Assembly (NCBI RefSeq): GCF_900101175.1 | Contig: NZ_FNFQ01000011.1 | Location: forward strand, 114,736 to 178,735 | Length of the DNA: 64,000 bases | Direction: 5' to 3' | Source: Stenotrophomonas pavanii | GTDB lineage: Bacteria > Pseudomonadota > Gammaproteobacteria > Xanthomonadales > Xanthomonadaceae | Shown: positions 54,365 to 62,289 of the stretch, one piece after another | How the letters are laid out: every line of letters begins with the position of its first letter | Position numbering within the stretch: position 1 is the first letter of the stretch | Notes under the pieces: model-generated | The model's database searches: none | Told to the model about the DNA's origin: nothing | What the model saw: the letters and a program-made list of their open reading frames with translations, nothing else | Translations under genes and position numbers: made by a program

Positions 54365-55533
54365 CCCTGACCCCGGAAGCTGAAATCGCGCAGTTCCTGC
54401 GCCGGCTGAAGTACATCCTGTTCGCCGGCCTGATCGGCTGGGTGGTGTGGCTGCTGGCGCCGATCCTGACCCCGTTCGTGATGGCGCTGGCGCTGGCGTG
54501 GCTGGGCGACCCGCTGGTGGACCGCATCGAGGCCACCGGCCGCTCGCGCATGACCGGCGTGGTGCTGGTGTTCGCGGCGATGGTGCTGGTGATCGTGGCG
54601 CTGCTGCTGGTGCTGGTGCCGATGATCGAGCGCCAGATCACCACCCTGATCGCGGTCGCGCCGCAGGCACAGGCGTGGCTGATGGAAAAAGGGATTCCCT
54701 GGTTCGAGCAGAAGACCGGCCTGGAAGTGATGCAGTGGCTGGACCCGGACCGCCTGATCGAGTGGGTGCGCAGCCACTGGCAGCAGGCCGGCGGTTTCGC
54801 CACCACGTTCATGGGCTACGTGTCGCGTTCGGGCTTTGCGATGGTGACCTGGGTGGTCAACATCCTGCTGCTGCCGATCCTGGCGTTCTACTTCCTGCGC
54901 GACTGGGACAAGCTGGTGGAGCGGGTGGCCTCGGTGATCCCGCGCAACCACATCGGCACCATCAGCGCGCTGGCGCGTGAGTCCAACGAAGTGCTGGGGG
55001 CGTTCATCCGCGGCCAGTTCCTGGTGATGCTGGCATTGGGCGTGATCTATGCCGGTGGCCTGTCGCTGGTCGGCCTCAAGCTGGGCCTGCTGATCGGCCT
55101 GATTGCCGGCCTGATCAGCTTCATCCCGTACCTGGGCGCGACCACCGGCGTGCTGATGGCGGTGATCGCCGCGCTGGTGCAGGCGCAGGGCTTCGACCTG
55201 AAGCTGCTGATCCTGGTCGGCGTGGTGTTCACCGTGGGCCAGTTGCTGGAAAGCTACGTGCTGACCCCGCGCATCGTCGGCGACAAGATCGGCCTGCACC
55301 CGGTGGCGGTGATCTTCGCGGTGATGGCCGGTGGCCAGCTGTTCGGCTTCCTCGGCATGCTGCTGGCGCTGCCGGTGGCGGCAGTGACCAACGTGCTGCT
55401 GCGCTACGCCCACCAGCGTTATCGCCAGAGCGAGCTGTACGTGGGCGAGAAGCCGGCGATCGTGCTTGACGGGGTGGTCGACCAGCCCCATATCCTGCTC
55501 GATCCGAACGACAAGGGCCCCGACCTGAAGTGA
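54361..55533 (+). CDS. perM: AI-2E family transporter (PerM)
   Basis: A 390-residue inner-membrane protein with about eight helices: an N-terminal pair (YILFAGLIGWVVWLLAPILTPFVMALALAWLGDPLV), a soluble middle near residues 95-150, and the C-terminal pore core with GLIAGLISFIPYLGATTGVLMAVIAALVQ and PRIVGDKIGLHPVAVIFAVMAGGQLFGFLGMLLALPVAAV. The family includes TqsA-like exporters and Na+/H+-type members, so the substrate is not fixed. It sits between DUF2066 and hda with 1-4 bp overlaps. Confidence 0.9.
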   Translation: MTLTPEAEIAQFLRRLKYILFAGLIGWVVWLLAPILTPFVMALALAWLGDPLVDRIEATGRSRMTGVVLVFAAMVLVIVALLLVLVPMIERQITTLIAVAPQAQAWLMEKGIPWFEQKTGLEVMQWLDPDRLIEWVRSHWQQAGGFATTFMGYVSRSGFAMVTWVVNILLLPILAFYFLRDWDKLVERVASVIPRNHIGTISALARESNEVLGAFIRGQFLVMLALGVIYAGGLSLVGLKLGLLIGLIAGLISFIPYLGATTGVLMAVIAALVQAQGFDLKLLILVGVVFTVGQLLESYVLTPRIVGDKIGLHPVAVIFAVMAGGQLFGFLGMLLALPVAAVTNVLLRYAHQRYRQSELYVGEKPAIVLDGVVDQPHILLDPNDKGPDLK

Positions 55534-56240
55534 TGGGTGTGCCGCAACTGCCGCTGGCCCTGCATTACCCGCGGGACCAGCGCCTGGAGACCTTCATCGG
55601 CGCGCCGGATGGCGCGCTGGCGCAGCTGCGTGCGATCGCGGTCGGCGCCAGCCACGACTGGGTCTACCTGGAAGGCGCGGCGGGCACCGGCAAGACCCAC
55701 CAGGCACTGGCGATGTGCTCCAGCGCCGAGCAGGCCGGGCGCCTGCCGACCTACGTGCCGCTGGCCAGCGCCGCCGGCCGTGTCCGTGCGGCGCTGGACG
55801 GGCTGGATGCGCGCGAACTGGTGGCGTTGGACGGCCTGGACGAAGTGGCCGGCAATCGCGAGGACGAGGTCGCGCTGTTCGACTTCCACAACCGTGCACG
55901 TGCGGCTGGAGTGACTGTGCTGTACACGGCGCAGAAGTCGCCGGGCGAGCTGGGCCTGCTGCTGCCCGACCTGCGCTCGCGGCTGGGCCAGTGCGTGCGC
56001 GTGCTGCTGCAGCCGCTGGATGAGGAAGGCCGTGCCGCGGTGCTGCGCGAGCGCGCGCTGCGCCGTGGCCTGGCGATCGATGAGGCGGCCATCGAGTGGC
56101 TGCTGTCGCACACCGGTCGCGAGCTGGGCGGATTGATCACGCTGCTGGACTGGCTGGACCGTGAGTCGCTGGCGGCGAAGCGGCGGATCACCGTGCCGTT
56201 CCTGCGCCAGGTGCTGGAAGAAGGCCGGCCCCGTTACTGA
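55533..56240 (+). CDS. hda: DnaA regulatory inactivator Hda
   Basis: A 235-residue DnaA-like AAA+ protein without a DNA-binding domain. The N-terminal sliding-clamp motif is QLPLAL. The P-loop is EGAAGTGKTHQALAM, the Walker B-like LVALDGLDEVAGNREDEVALF, and the sensor regions TVLYTAQKSPGELGLLLPDLRSRLG and ALRRGLAIDEAAIEWLLSHTGREL. With the beta clamp and DNA, Hda stimulates ATP hydrolysis by DnaA and prevents over-initiation. ATG 55533 is used; a GTG one codon earlier is possible. Confidence 0.94.
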   Translation: MGVPQLPLALHYPRDQRLETFIGAPDGALAQLRAIAVGASHDWVYLEGAAGTGKTHQALAMCSSAEQAGRLPTYVPLASAAGRVRAALDGLDARELVALDGLDEVAGNREDEVALFDFHNRARAAGVTVLYTAQKSPGELGLLLPDLRSRLGQCVRVLLQPLDEEGRAAVLRERALRRGLAIDEAAIEWLLSHTGRELGGLITLLDWLDRESLAAKRRITVPFLRQVLEEGRPRY

Positions 56241-56277
56241 GGTGGGGTTTGTTTGCAGGGCTGCGCCCTGCACCCGC

Positions 56278-56303
56278 GGTAGTGCCGGCCGCTGGCCGGC
56301 AAC
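56278..56303. repeat. Composite repeat B, part 3: SMAG palindrome
   Basis: GGTAGTGCCGGCC-GCT-GGCCGGCAAC with intact GTAG, 37 bp after hda. Read on the minus strand it is the last part of the same series as at 38200-38432. A GTCAAC/GTCAAC-rich stretch (56301-56330) lies between it and the large hairpin. The gene-free region is 56241-56680. Confidence 0.8.
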
Positions 56304-56352
56304 GTCAACAGCAACGTCAACGTCAACGGCAGAAGCCGGCTTCCTGAGGGGA

Positions 56353-56454
56353 GGCGGGGTGGCTCAGGTTGCGGGGGACGGCGCAAGTACGTCCCTGTAG
56401 CCTCGGTCGCGCCATCCATGGCGCTCACGCCCCCGCAACCTGAGCCACCCCGCC
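56353..56454. repeat. Composite repeat B, part 2: 102-bp hairpin with 25-bp perfect arms
   Basis: Arm 56353-56377 (starts GGCGGGGTGGCTCAGG) pairs perfectly with 56430-56454 around a centre of exactly 52 nt. The centre has the nested GCGCCAT-CC-ATGGCGC. Reverse-complemented, it is the counterpart of 38298-38349. Arm sequences of the two copies share only their outermost bases. It lies between the convergent hda and murU. Confidence 0.85.
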
Positions 56455-56507
56455 TTCGACAGGTTCCCGCGATCTGCCGGGACTGCGTACTGCACTGCAG
56501 TTGGTGG

Positions 56508-56527
56508 GTGTCGACCTTGGTCGACAT
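56508..56527. repeat. Composite repeat B, part 1: GTGTCGACC hairpin
   Basis: GTGTCGACC-TT-GGTCGACAT is the counterpart, in opposite orientation, of the hairpin at 38224-38243. Both carry the GGTGGGT / ACCCACC flank on the same side. Confidence 0.8.
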
Positions 56528-56638
56528 CCGAGCAAGCGCAGCGAAGCGACCCGCTTTTGCTTTTCTTTCTTTCTTCCGTGGCTGGACGCGCACGGAAACT
56601 GTCAGAGGCCGGGCGCCCGCCCGGCCAACTCACATGCC

Positions 56639-56661
56639 AGTCGACTAACAGTCGACTCTAC
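56639..56661. repeat. GTAGAGTCGAC-type REP palindrome
   Basis: AGTCGAC-TAACA-GTCGACTCTAC is a hairpin with terminal CTAC (GTAG on the other strand), so it also belongs to the GTAG-tipped group. It lies 19 bp from the murU stop. Confidence 0.7.
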
Positions 56662-56680
56662 GCGACCAACCACGAGGGGC

Positions 56681-57391
56681 TCAGCCGTTCGCCGCCAACT
56701 CCGCATCGAGCGCGCGCAGGCGATCAACCGTCCCGACGTCGGTCCAGCGCCCGCGATGGTGCTGCCCGGTCATCAACCCCTGCGCCATGAAATGCTTCTG
56801 CAGCGGCACCACCGAGAACTTCGGCGGCAGCCGTTCGCTGCCCGGCGCGTCGCCGATCACCGCGCGCCAGTCGGCCACGATCGACGGACGGTACACGCCG
56901 ATGCCGGCATAGGTCAGGCACGGCCCTGCGCGATCGTGGTGCAGCAGCCCCTGTGCATCCAGACGGTAGTCGCCGTCCGGGTGCTGTACAGGATTGTCGA
57001 CCAGCACCAGGTGCGCCTGGCCCTGCGGCTCGCGCGGTAATGCAGCGAAATCAAAATCGGTCCAGATGTCGCCGTTCACCACCAGGAACGGGGCGTCGCC
57101 CAGCACCGGCAGTGCGTTGAGGATGCCGCCGCCGGTTTCCAGCGGGGTCTGCCCTTCGTACAGGAAATGCAGGCGCAGGCCCCATTGGTGGCCATCGCCC
57201 AGCGTTGCCGGGAACTGCTCGGCCAGCCACGCGGTGTTGACCACCACATCGCGCACGCCGAGTGCCGCCAGGCGTTCCAGGTGCCAGACGATCAGCGGCT
57301 TGCCGGCCACTTCCAGCAACGGCTTGGGCGTGTGCAGGGTCAGCGGGCGCATGCGCTCGCCCAGCCCTGCGGCAAAGATCAGCGCCTTCAT
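56681..57391 (-). CDS. murU: N-acetylmuramate alpha-1-phosphate uridylyltransferase
   Basis: A 236-residue nucleotidyltransferase: ALIFAAGLGERMRPLTLHTPKPLLEVAGKPLIVWHLERL (nucleotide site and Lys), then GGGILNALPVLGDAPFLVVNGDIWTDF and GRWTDVGTVDRLRAL. It makes UDP-MurNAc from MurNAc-1-P in the MurA-independent recycling route. The gene overlaps amgK, its partner, by 4 bp. This route is known in Pseudomonas and relatives and contributes to fosfomycin tolerance. Confidence 0.92.
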   Translation of the reverse strand: MKALIFAAGLGERMRPLTLHTPKPLLEVAGKPLIVWHLERLAALGVRDVVVNTAWLAEQFPATLGDGHQWGLRLHFLYEGQTPLETGGGILNALPVLGDAPFLVVNGDIWTDFDFAALPREPQGQAHLVLVDNPVQHPDGDYRLDAQGLLHHDRAGPCLTYAGIGVYRPSIVADWRAVIGDAPGSERLPPKFSVVPLQKHFMAQGLMTGQHHRGRWTDVGTVDRLRALDAELAANG

Positions 57392-58413
57392 CGGGCCACG
57401 CGCAGCGGCGCACCCAGCTCGGCCAACGCCGGCTTGATGCGGTCCTCCAGCAGCCGCTGCAGCGGTGCCAGTTCGGGATAGCGCGGCAGCACTTCATCCA
57501 GGTAGCCGATGAAGCGCGGCGCGTCGTCCAGGTAGTGGCCCTTGTTGTCGCGGTAGCGCAGGCGGCAGAACAGGCCGAGGATCTTGACGTGGCGCTGGAT
57601 GCCCATCCAGTCAGCGTCGCGCAGGAACGTGGCGCGGTCGGGCACCGGCAGGCCGGCGTCGCGCGCGCGCGCATGGTACTGCGCCAGCCACGCGTCCACG
57701 CGCTGCAGCGGCCAGCTCAGGAAGGCGTCCTTGAACAGGCTCACCGCGTCGTAGGCGATCGGGCCACGCACCAGGTCCTGGAAATCCAGCACCGCAGGGC
57801 CATCGTCGACCGGCATCAGGTTGCGCGGCATGTAGTCGCGATGGGTCATCAGCTGGGCCTGGCCCAGCGCGTTGTCCATCAGCCGGCGATGCACCAGCTG
57901 CAGGCCTTCGATCTCGCCGCAGTCCAGTTCAAGGTTCAGGTGGCGCTGCAGGAACCATTCGTCGAACAGGCCGGCATCGCGCTGCAGCAGTGCTTCGCCG
58001 AACTGGCCGAAGTCGGCCGGCACCGGGATAGCCTGCAGGCGCAGCAGCTGTTCGATCGCGCGGCCGAACCAATCATCGGCGTTGCGCTCGTCGAGGATTC
58101 TGGCCAGGGTCGGGCCGCCGAGATCTTCCAGCAGCAGGAAGCCGGCCTGCAGGTCCTGCGCCAGCAGTGCGGGTACGCGCAGGCCGTTGTCATGCAGCAG
58201 GCCGCGCATGCGCAGCCAGGGTCGCGGATCTTCCAGCCCGGGCGGCGCGTCCATCACGATGTGGCTGCCGCGCGTGCTGGTGGCGCGCCAGTAGCTGCGC
58301 ATGCCGGCGTCGACCGAGGCGCGCTCGACCACGGCGTTGGCATCCTCGAGCTGGGTACGGGCCCACTGCAGGCGCTGCGCGCTGCGCTGGGGATCGGAGG
58401 CGGGTTCGGTCAT
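57388..58413 (-). CDS. amgK: Anomeric MurNAc/GlcNAc kinase
   Basis: A 341-residue APH-fold sugar kinase. The catalytic loop is LMTHRDYMPRNLMPVD, the metal-binding part VLDFQDLVRGPIAYDAVSLFKDAFLSWP, and the nucleotide-binding N-lobe includes SHIVMDAPPGLEDPRPWL and FLLLEDLGGPTLARIL. Start 58413 (MTEPASDPQRS) is used; the open frame upstream is low-complexity. It phosphorylates MurNAc at C1, which MurU then uses. The pair forms a complete bypass of MurA with MupP, which I do not see here. Confidence 0.92.
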   Translation of the reverse strand: MTEPASDPQRSAQRLQWARTQLEDANAVVERASVDAGMRSYWRATSTRGSHIVMDAPPGLEDPRPWLRMRGLLHDNGLRVPALLAQDLQAGFLLLEDLGGPTLARILDERNADDWFGRAIEQLLRLQAIPVPADFGQFGEALLQRDAGLFDEWFLQRHLNLELDCGEIEGLQLVHRRLMDNALGQAQLMTHRDYMPRNLMPVDDGPAVLDFQDLVRGPIAYDAVSLFKDAFLSWPLQRVDAWLAQYHARARDAGLPVPDRATFLRDADWMGIQRHVKILGLFCRLRYRDNKGHYLDDAPRFIGYLDEVLPRYPELAPLQRLLEDRIKPALAELGAPLRVAR

Positions 58414-58477
58414 GCGGGCATATCCGGGCGCGCCGGGCGCGCCAACGTCGGCAACAGGAAGGAAAGGGGGAACGGCG

Positions 58478-58747
58478 TCAGCGGCGACCGCTGAACAGGC
58501 GCAGGACGGCCAGCACGGCCACCGCGCCCACCACCGCACCGAGGAAACCGGCCGGTTCGCCGGGGGCGTACCAGCCCATGTACTGGCCGAACCAGCCGGC
58601 CAGCAGGGCACCGAGGATGCCCAGCACGATGGTCAGCAGGCAGCCCATGCGGTTGTTGCCGGGCATGAAGAAACGCCCGAGCAGGCCGACGAAGAAGCCG
58701 ACCAGCAGGATGTACAACCAGCTGCTGCTGCCGAACAGACCATTCAT
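58478..58747 (-). CDS. GlsB/YeaQ/YmgE family membrane protein
   Basis: An 89-residue protein with three short helices: WLYILLVGFFVGLLGRFFMP, MGCLLTIVLGILGALLAGWFGQYMGW and AGFLGAVVGAVAVLAVLRLFSGRR. The GxxxG-rich pattern (GILGALLAGWFG) is the transglycosylase-associated/GlsB signature, linked to general stress in Gram-positives and enterics. Start 58747 gives the usual length. It lies 64 bp upstream of amgK on the same strand. Confidence 0.85.
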   Translation of the reverse strand: MNGLFGSSSWLYILLVGFFVGLLGRFFMPGNNRMGCLLTIVLGILGALLAGWFGQYMGWYAPGEPAGFLGAVVGAVAVLAVLRLFSGRR

Positions 58748-58816
58748 GCGCGCGGATTCCGCTTGAGTGTGGACGCAGCCTAGCAAGGCCAGGCTGCGTC
58801 CGTCACCGGTGCCGGG

Positions 58817-60310
58817 TCAGCAGCAGCCGTGGTCGCCGTGGCGGGTACCGCTGTCGGCCGCTACCGGCGAACCGCTGGTCTCGCCGCGCAGGCTGGCGGC
58901 GTAGTGCTCGCTGATCACCTTGGACACGCAGGCGGTCACTTTCTTGCCCATCGGGATGTGCAGGAACTCGTTCGGGCCGTGCGCGTTGGAGTGCGGGCCG
59001 AGCACGCCGGTGATCATGAACTGCGCACCCGGGAACTTCTCGCCCAGCATGCCCATGAACGGGATCGAGCCGCCTTCGCCCATGTACATCGCCGGCTTGC
59101 CGAAGAAGGCCTGGCTGGCGTCCTCGATGGCCTGGGTCAGCCACGGCGCCATCGCCGGGGCGTTCCAGCCGGTAGAGGCCTTTTCCAGGTCCAGGGTGAC
59201 CTGCGCGCCGTTCGGCGGATCGCGCAGCAGCGCTTCCTTCAACAGTTCGCCGCAGGTCTTGCCATCGGCGGTCGGCGGCAGGCGCAGCGACAGCTTCACC
59301 GAGGTCTGCGGGCGCAGCACGTTGCCGGCCGATTCCAGCGGCGGCATGCCGCCAACGCCGGTGACCGACAGGGCCGGGCGCCAGGTGCGGTTGAGCACCA
59401 GCTCGGTCAGGTCCTCGTTCATCGGACGCAGGCCGTCGACCATCGGGAACTTCTCGAAGATCTCGGTATCGACCACTTCGGCGGCGCGCTTGGCCTGTTC
59501 CAGGCGTTCGGCCGGGATCTCCACGTTCATGCCGTCGATCAGGATGCGGCCGGTGTCCTGGTCCTCGATGCGCGACAGCAGCTGGCGCAGCAGGCGGAAG
59601 CTGGACGGCACCACGCCGGAGGCATCGCCGGAGTGCACGCCTTCGTTGAGCACCTTCACGGTGAAATTGCCGCCGGTCAGGCCGCGCAGCGAGGTGGTGC
59701 ACCACAGCTGGTCGTAGTTTGCGCAGCCCGAATCCAGGCAGACCACCAGCGACGGCTTGCCGATGCGGTCGGCCAGGTGGTCGACATAGGCCGGCAGGTC
59801 GTAGCTGCCGGACTCTTCACAGGCTTCGATCAGCACCACGCAGCGTGCGTGCGGCAGGCCCTGGGCCTGCAGCGCCAGCACCGCGGCCAGCGAGCCGAAG
59901 ATGGCGTAGCCGTCGTCCGCACCGCCGCGGCCATACAGCTTGTCGCCACGCAGGACCGGGGTCCACGGGCCGAGATCGTCGTCCCAGCCGGTCATTTCCG
60001 GCTGCTTGTCCAGGTGGCCGTAGAGCAGGATGGTGTCATCACCGGTCTCGGCGCCGGTGGCCGGAATTTCCAGGAAGATCAGCGGGGTACGGCCTTCCAG
60101 GCGCACCACTTCAACCGTCAGGCCGGGCAGCTGCTGTGCCTTGGCCCAGTTCTCCATCAGGGTGACCGCCTGTTCCATGTAGCCGTTCTGCACCCAATTG
60201 GCGTCGAACATCGGCGACTTGTTGGGAATGCGGATGTAGTCGACCAACTGCGGGACGATTTCGCTGTCCCACTTGTCATTGACGAATTGGCCGAGCTTGG
60301 CGCTGTCCAT
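58817..60310 (-). CDS. M20-family metallopeptidase (dipeptidase)
   Basis: A 497-residue zinc peptidase. Metal ligands appear in LLYGHLDKQPEM (His, Asp), GGADDGYA, EACEESGSYD (catalytic Glu) and CLDSGCANYD, with the last His in LGPHSNAHGPNEFLHI. The lid/dimer domain is inserted in the middle. The pattern resembles CNDP-like/DUG1 dipeptidases. Start 60310 (MDSAKLGQF) has GGAG six bases upstream. The C-terminus ends in SGTRHGDHGCC, an odd His/Cys-rich tail that might bind metal. Confidence 0.9.
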   Translation of the reverse strand: MDSAKLGQFVNDKWDSEIVPQLVDYIRIPNKSPMFDANWVQNGYMEQAVTLMENWAKAQQLPGLTVEVVRLEGRTPLIFLEIPATGAETGDDTILLYGHLDKQPEMTGWDDDLGPWTPVLRGDKLYGRGGADDGYAIFGSLAAVLALQAQGLPHARCVVLIEACEESGSYDLPAYVDHLADRIGKPSLVVCLDSGCANYDQLWCTTSLRGLTGGNFTVKVLNEGVHSGDASGVVPSSFRLLRQLLSRIEDQDTGRILIDGMNVEIPAERLEQAKRAAEVVDTEIFEKFPMVDGLRPMNEDLTELVLNRTWRPALSVTGVGGMPPLESAGNVLRPQTSVKLSLRLPPTADGKTCGELLKEALLRDPPNGAQVTLDLEKASTGWNAPAMAPWLTQAIEDASQAFFGKPAMYMGEGGSIPFMGMLGEKFPGAQFMITGVLGPHSNAHGPNEFLHIPMGKKVTACVSKVISEHYAASLRGETSGSPVAADSGTRHGDHGCC

Positions 60311-60511
60311 CTGATACTCCGGTTGCATGGGCTGTGATCGCGCCATTCTACGCCTGTGCCGTGGGTAGGGTTTTTCCTACATCACGTCGGGTATTTGGCT
60401 GGCTTACGGAAATCCGGGAAACCGATAGGCTGTGCACATGTGGTGACGGACACTGTTCCTGCCGACGGGATTGCCGGTCGGGGCGGCCAGAATCACAGGG
60501 AGATACACGTC

Positions 60512-60838
60512 GTGCCTGGGAGTGTCGTGTTGAGGGCACTGGTGCTGGTAGTGGGGATCGCTGGGGCGCATGCCGCCGAACCGATCGACATCAACCGCGC
60601 CGATGCCCAGGCGCTGCAGCAGGGATTGACGATGGTCGGAGCCGCCAAGGCTGAGGCGATCGTCGAGCACCGGCGCAGACACGGCCCGTTTCATCGCGTC
60701 GAGGACCTGACGCAGGTGAAGGGGATAGGGAAAGCGATCGTCGAACGGAATCGACAGCGGATCACCGTAGGCAACAGGTTGTTGCCGGCGGATCCGGTAC
60801 CCGGATCGGTACCGGTGCGGACCGTACCCAGGCGCTGA
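60512..60838 (+). CDS. Secreted helix-hairpin-helix protein (ComEA-like)
   Basis: A 108-residue protein with a short signal peptide (VVLRALVLVVGIAGAHA) and a mature DNA-binding HhH domain: PIDINRADAQALQQGLTMVGAAKAEAIVEHRRRHGPFHRVEDLTQVKGIGKAIVERNRQRI. It is the ComEA/PF12836 type; periplasmic ComEA binds incoming DNA during natural transformation, together with type IV pili (pilT-pilU at 23.4 kb). The start is a GTG at 60512 with GGGAG 9 bases before. The basic Pro-rich tail (PVPGSVPVRTVPRR) is unusual. Confidence 0.8.
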   Translation: MPGSVVLRALVLVVGIAGAHAAEPIDINRADAQALQQGLTMVGAAKAEAIVEHRRRHGPFHRVEDLTQVKGIGKAIVERNRQRITVGNRLLPADPVPGSVPVRTVPRR

Positions 60839-61189
60839 CAGCAGGAATCGTCGGAACCGGCAGGAGGCTGGTTCACCGGTCGCGGACAGGAAGGCCGTGA
60901 CCACCGACTGCCGCAGGACGCGGCACCAATCACCAGGATGGTGGCATCACAGACCTGTGGAAGGGGCTGAGATACAAACAGGACAGACGCGGCCGCGTGC
61001 AGGACGCAACGCTACCCCCACAGCGCAGGATGCGAGGGGGCGGCAGCAGGCCGACAGGGACGTAACGATTGCCCGGTACGACACATGGCTGTGTCGCCGG
61101 GCAGTTTCATTTCCGGCGCCTGGATTTGCCGCGGCCACCACGGGCCGATGGTGTACGGTGGCCGCTCCGCATGGAAAGGACCCCGCTGG
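60839..61189. other. 351-bp intergenic region with no feature recognised
   Basis: This stretch between the HhH gene and the L,D-transpeptidase gene holds no convincing ORF, hairpin or repeat. The sequence nearest the transpeptidase start (GGTGTACGGTGGCCGC) is purine-mixed but has no clear -10/-35. Confidence 0.5.
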
Positions 61190-62272
61190 ATGCCTGCGCA
61201 CCGCCTTACACCCCTGATGCTCGCCCTGGCACTGACCCTGCCGCTGCTGGCCCACGCCGCTGCGCCGACGACGGCTGCCAAGCCGGCAGCTGCCGCCAGC
61301 ACCGCCGACGTGCGCGGGCCGACCGACCTGAAACCGGGCGAATACCTGTGGCATCCGGAAATCTCGCCGACCGGCCCGATCGTGCTGGTGGTCAGCCTCG
61401 ATGAGCAGCGGGCGTACGTCTACCGCAACGGCATCGCCATCGGCCTGACCACGATCAGCTCGGGCAAGGCCGGGCACGAAACACCGACCGGGGTGTTCAC
61501 CATCCTGCAGAAGGACAAGGACCACAAGTCCAACCTCTACAACAGCGCGCCGATGCCCTACATGCAGCGGCTGACCTGGGACGGCATCGCCCTGCACGGC
61601 GGCAGCCTGCCCGGGCATCCGGCCTCGCATGGCTGCGTGCGCCTGCCGCAGGCCTTCGCGCAGAAGCTGTTCAGCGAAACCCAGCGCGGCGACACGGTGG
61701 TGGTGGCCGATGCCAAGAGCTCGCCGATGACCCTGGCTTATCCGTCGGTCCTGGCGCCGGTCAATGCACGCGGGCAGGCCCTGCCGGAGGCAGAGGGCGG
61801 GGCGCCGGCGCAGGCGTGGTGGAACGACAGCGCCGCGCCGGCCGGTCAGGTCGGCATCCTGGTCAGCCTGCATGACCAGCGCCTGTACGTGCTGCGCGAT
61901 GGCGTGATGATCGGCGAGTCGCCGCTGAAGGCCGACGCCCTGCCGGCGTTCCAGGGCACGACGCTGTTCGTGATGGGGCAGGGCTACAGTGACACGCCCA
62001 GCCTGCTGGACGTGAACCAGCGCCTGCACCAGTGGACGGCCTACCCGCTGCTGGGCCAGGACCGTGCCCAGGCCACGCCGGACCTGCTGGCCACGCCCTC
62101 GCTGCCGATGGCGCTGCCTGCCGATTTCGCCCGCCAGCTGTACCAGGTACTGGTGCCGGGCACGACCCTGCTGGTGACCTCGCTGCCGGCGGTCCGCCCA
62201 AGCCCGGCTGAATCCGGAATGCAGCCGGTCTTGGAATCCGAGCCGCCAGGGTCCACCCTCAAAGGCAACTGA
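61190..62272 (+). CDS. L,D-transpeptidase (YkuD domain)
   Basis: A 360-residue secreted enzyme with signal peptide (LTPLMLALALTLPLLAHA) and the YkuD catalytic motif HGGSLPGHPASHGCVRLPQAFAQKLF, in which Cys is the nucleophile and His the base. The domain begins at about residue 60 (PIVLVVSLDEQRAYVYRNGIAIGLTTISSGKAGHETPTGVF). A C-terminal region repeats a YkuD-like start (GILVSLHDQRLYVLRDGVMIGESPL) without the catalytic site. It may form 3-3 cross-links or attach Braun lipoprotein. Start 61190 (MPAHRLTPLM) is chosen. Confidence 0.88.
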   Translation: MPAHRLTPLMLALALTLPLLAHAAAPTTAAKPAAAASTADVRGPTDLKPGEYLWHPEISPTGPIVLVVSLDEQRAYVYRNGIAIGLTTISSGKAGHETPTGVFTILQKDKDHKSNLYNSAPMPYMQRLTWDGIALHGGSLPGHPASHGCVRLPQAFAQKLFSETQRGDTVVVADAKSSPMTLAYPSVLAPVNARGQALPEAEGGAPAQAWWNDSAAPAGQVGILVSLHDQRLYVLRDGVMIGESPLKADALPAFQGTTLFVMGQGYSDTPSLLDVNQRLHQWTAYPLLGQDRAQATPDLLATPSLPMALPADFARQLYQVLVPGTTLLVTSLPAVRPSPAESGMQPVLESEPPGSTLKGN

Positions 62273-62289
62273 GTCCCCTCGTTGTGCCC

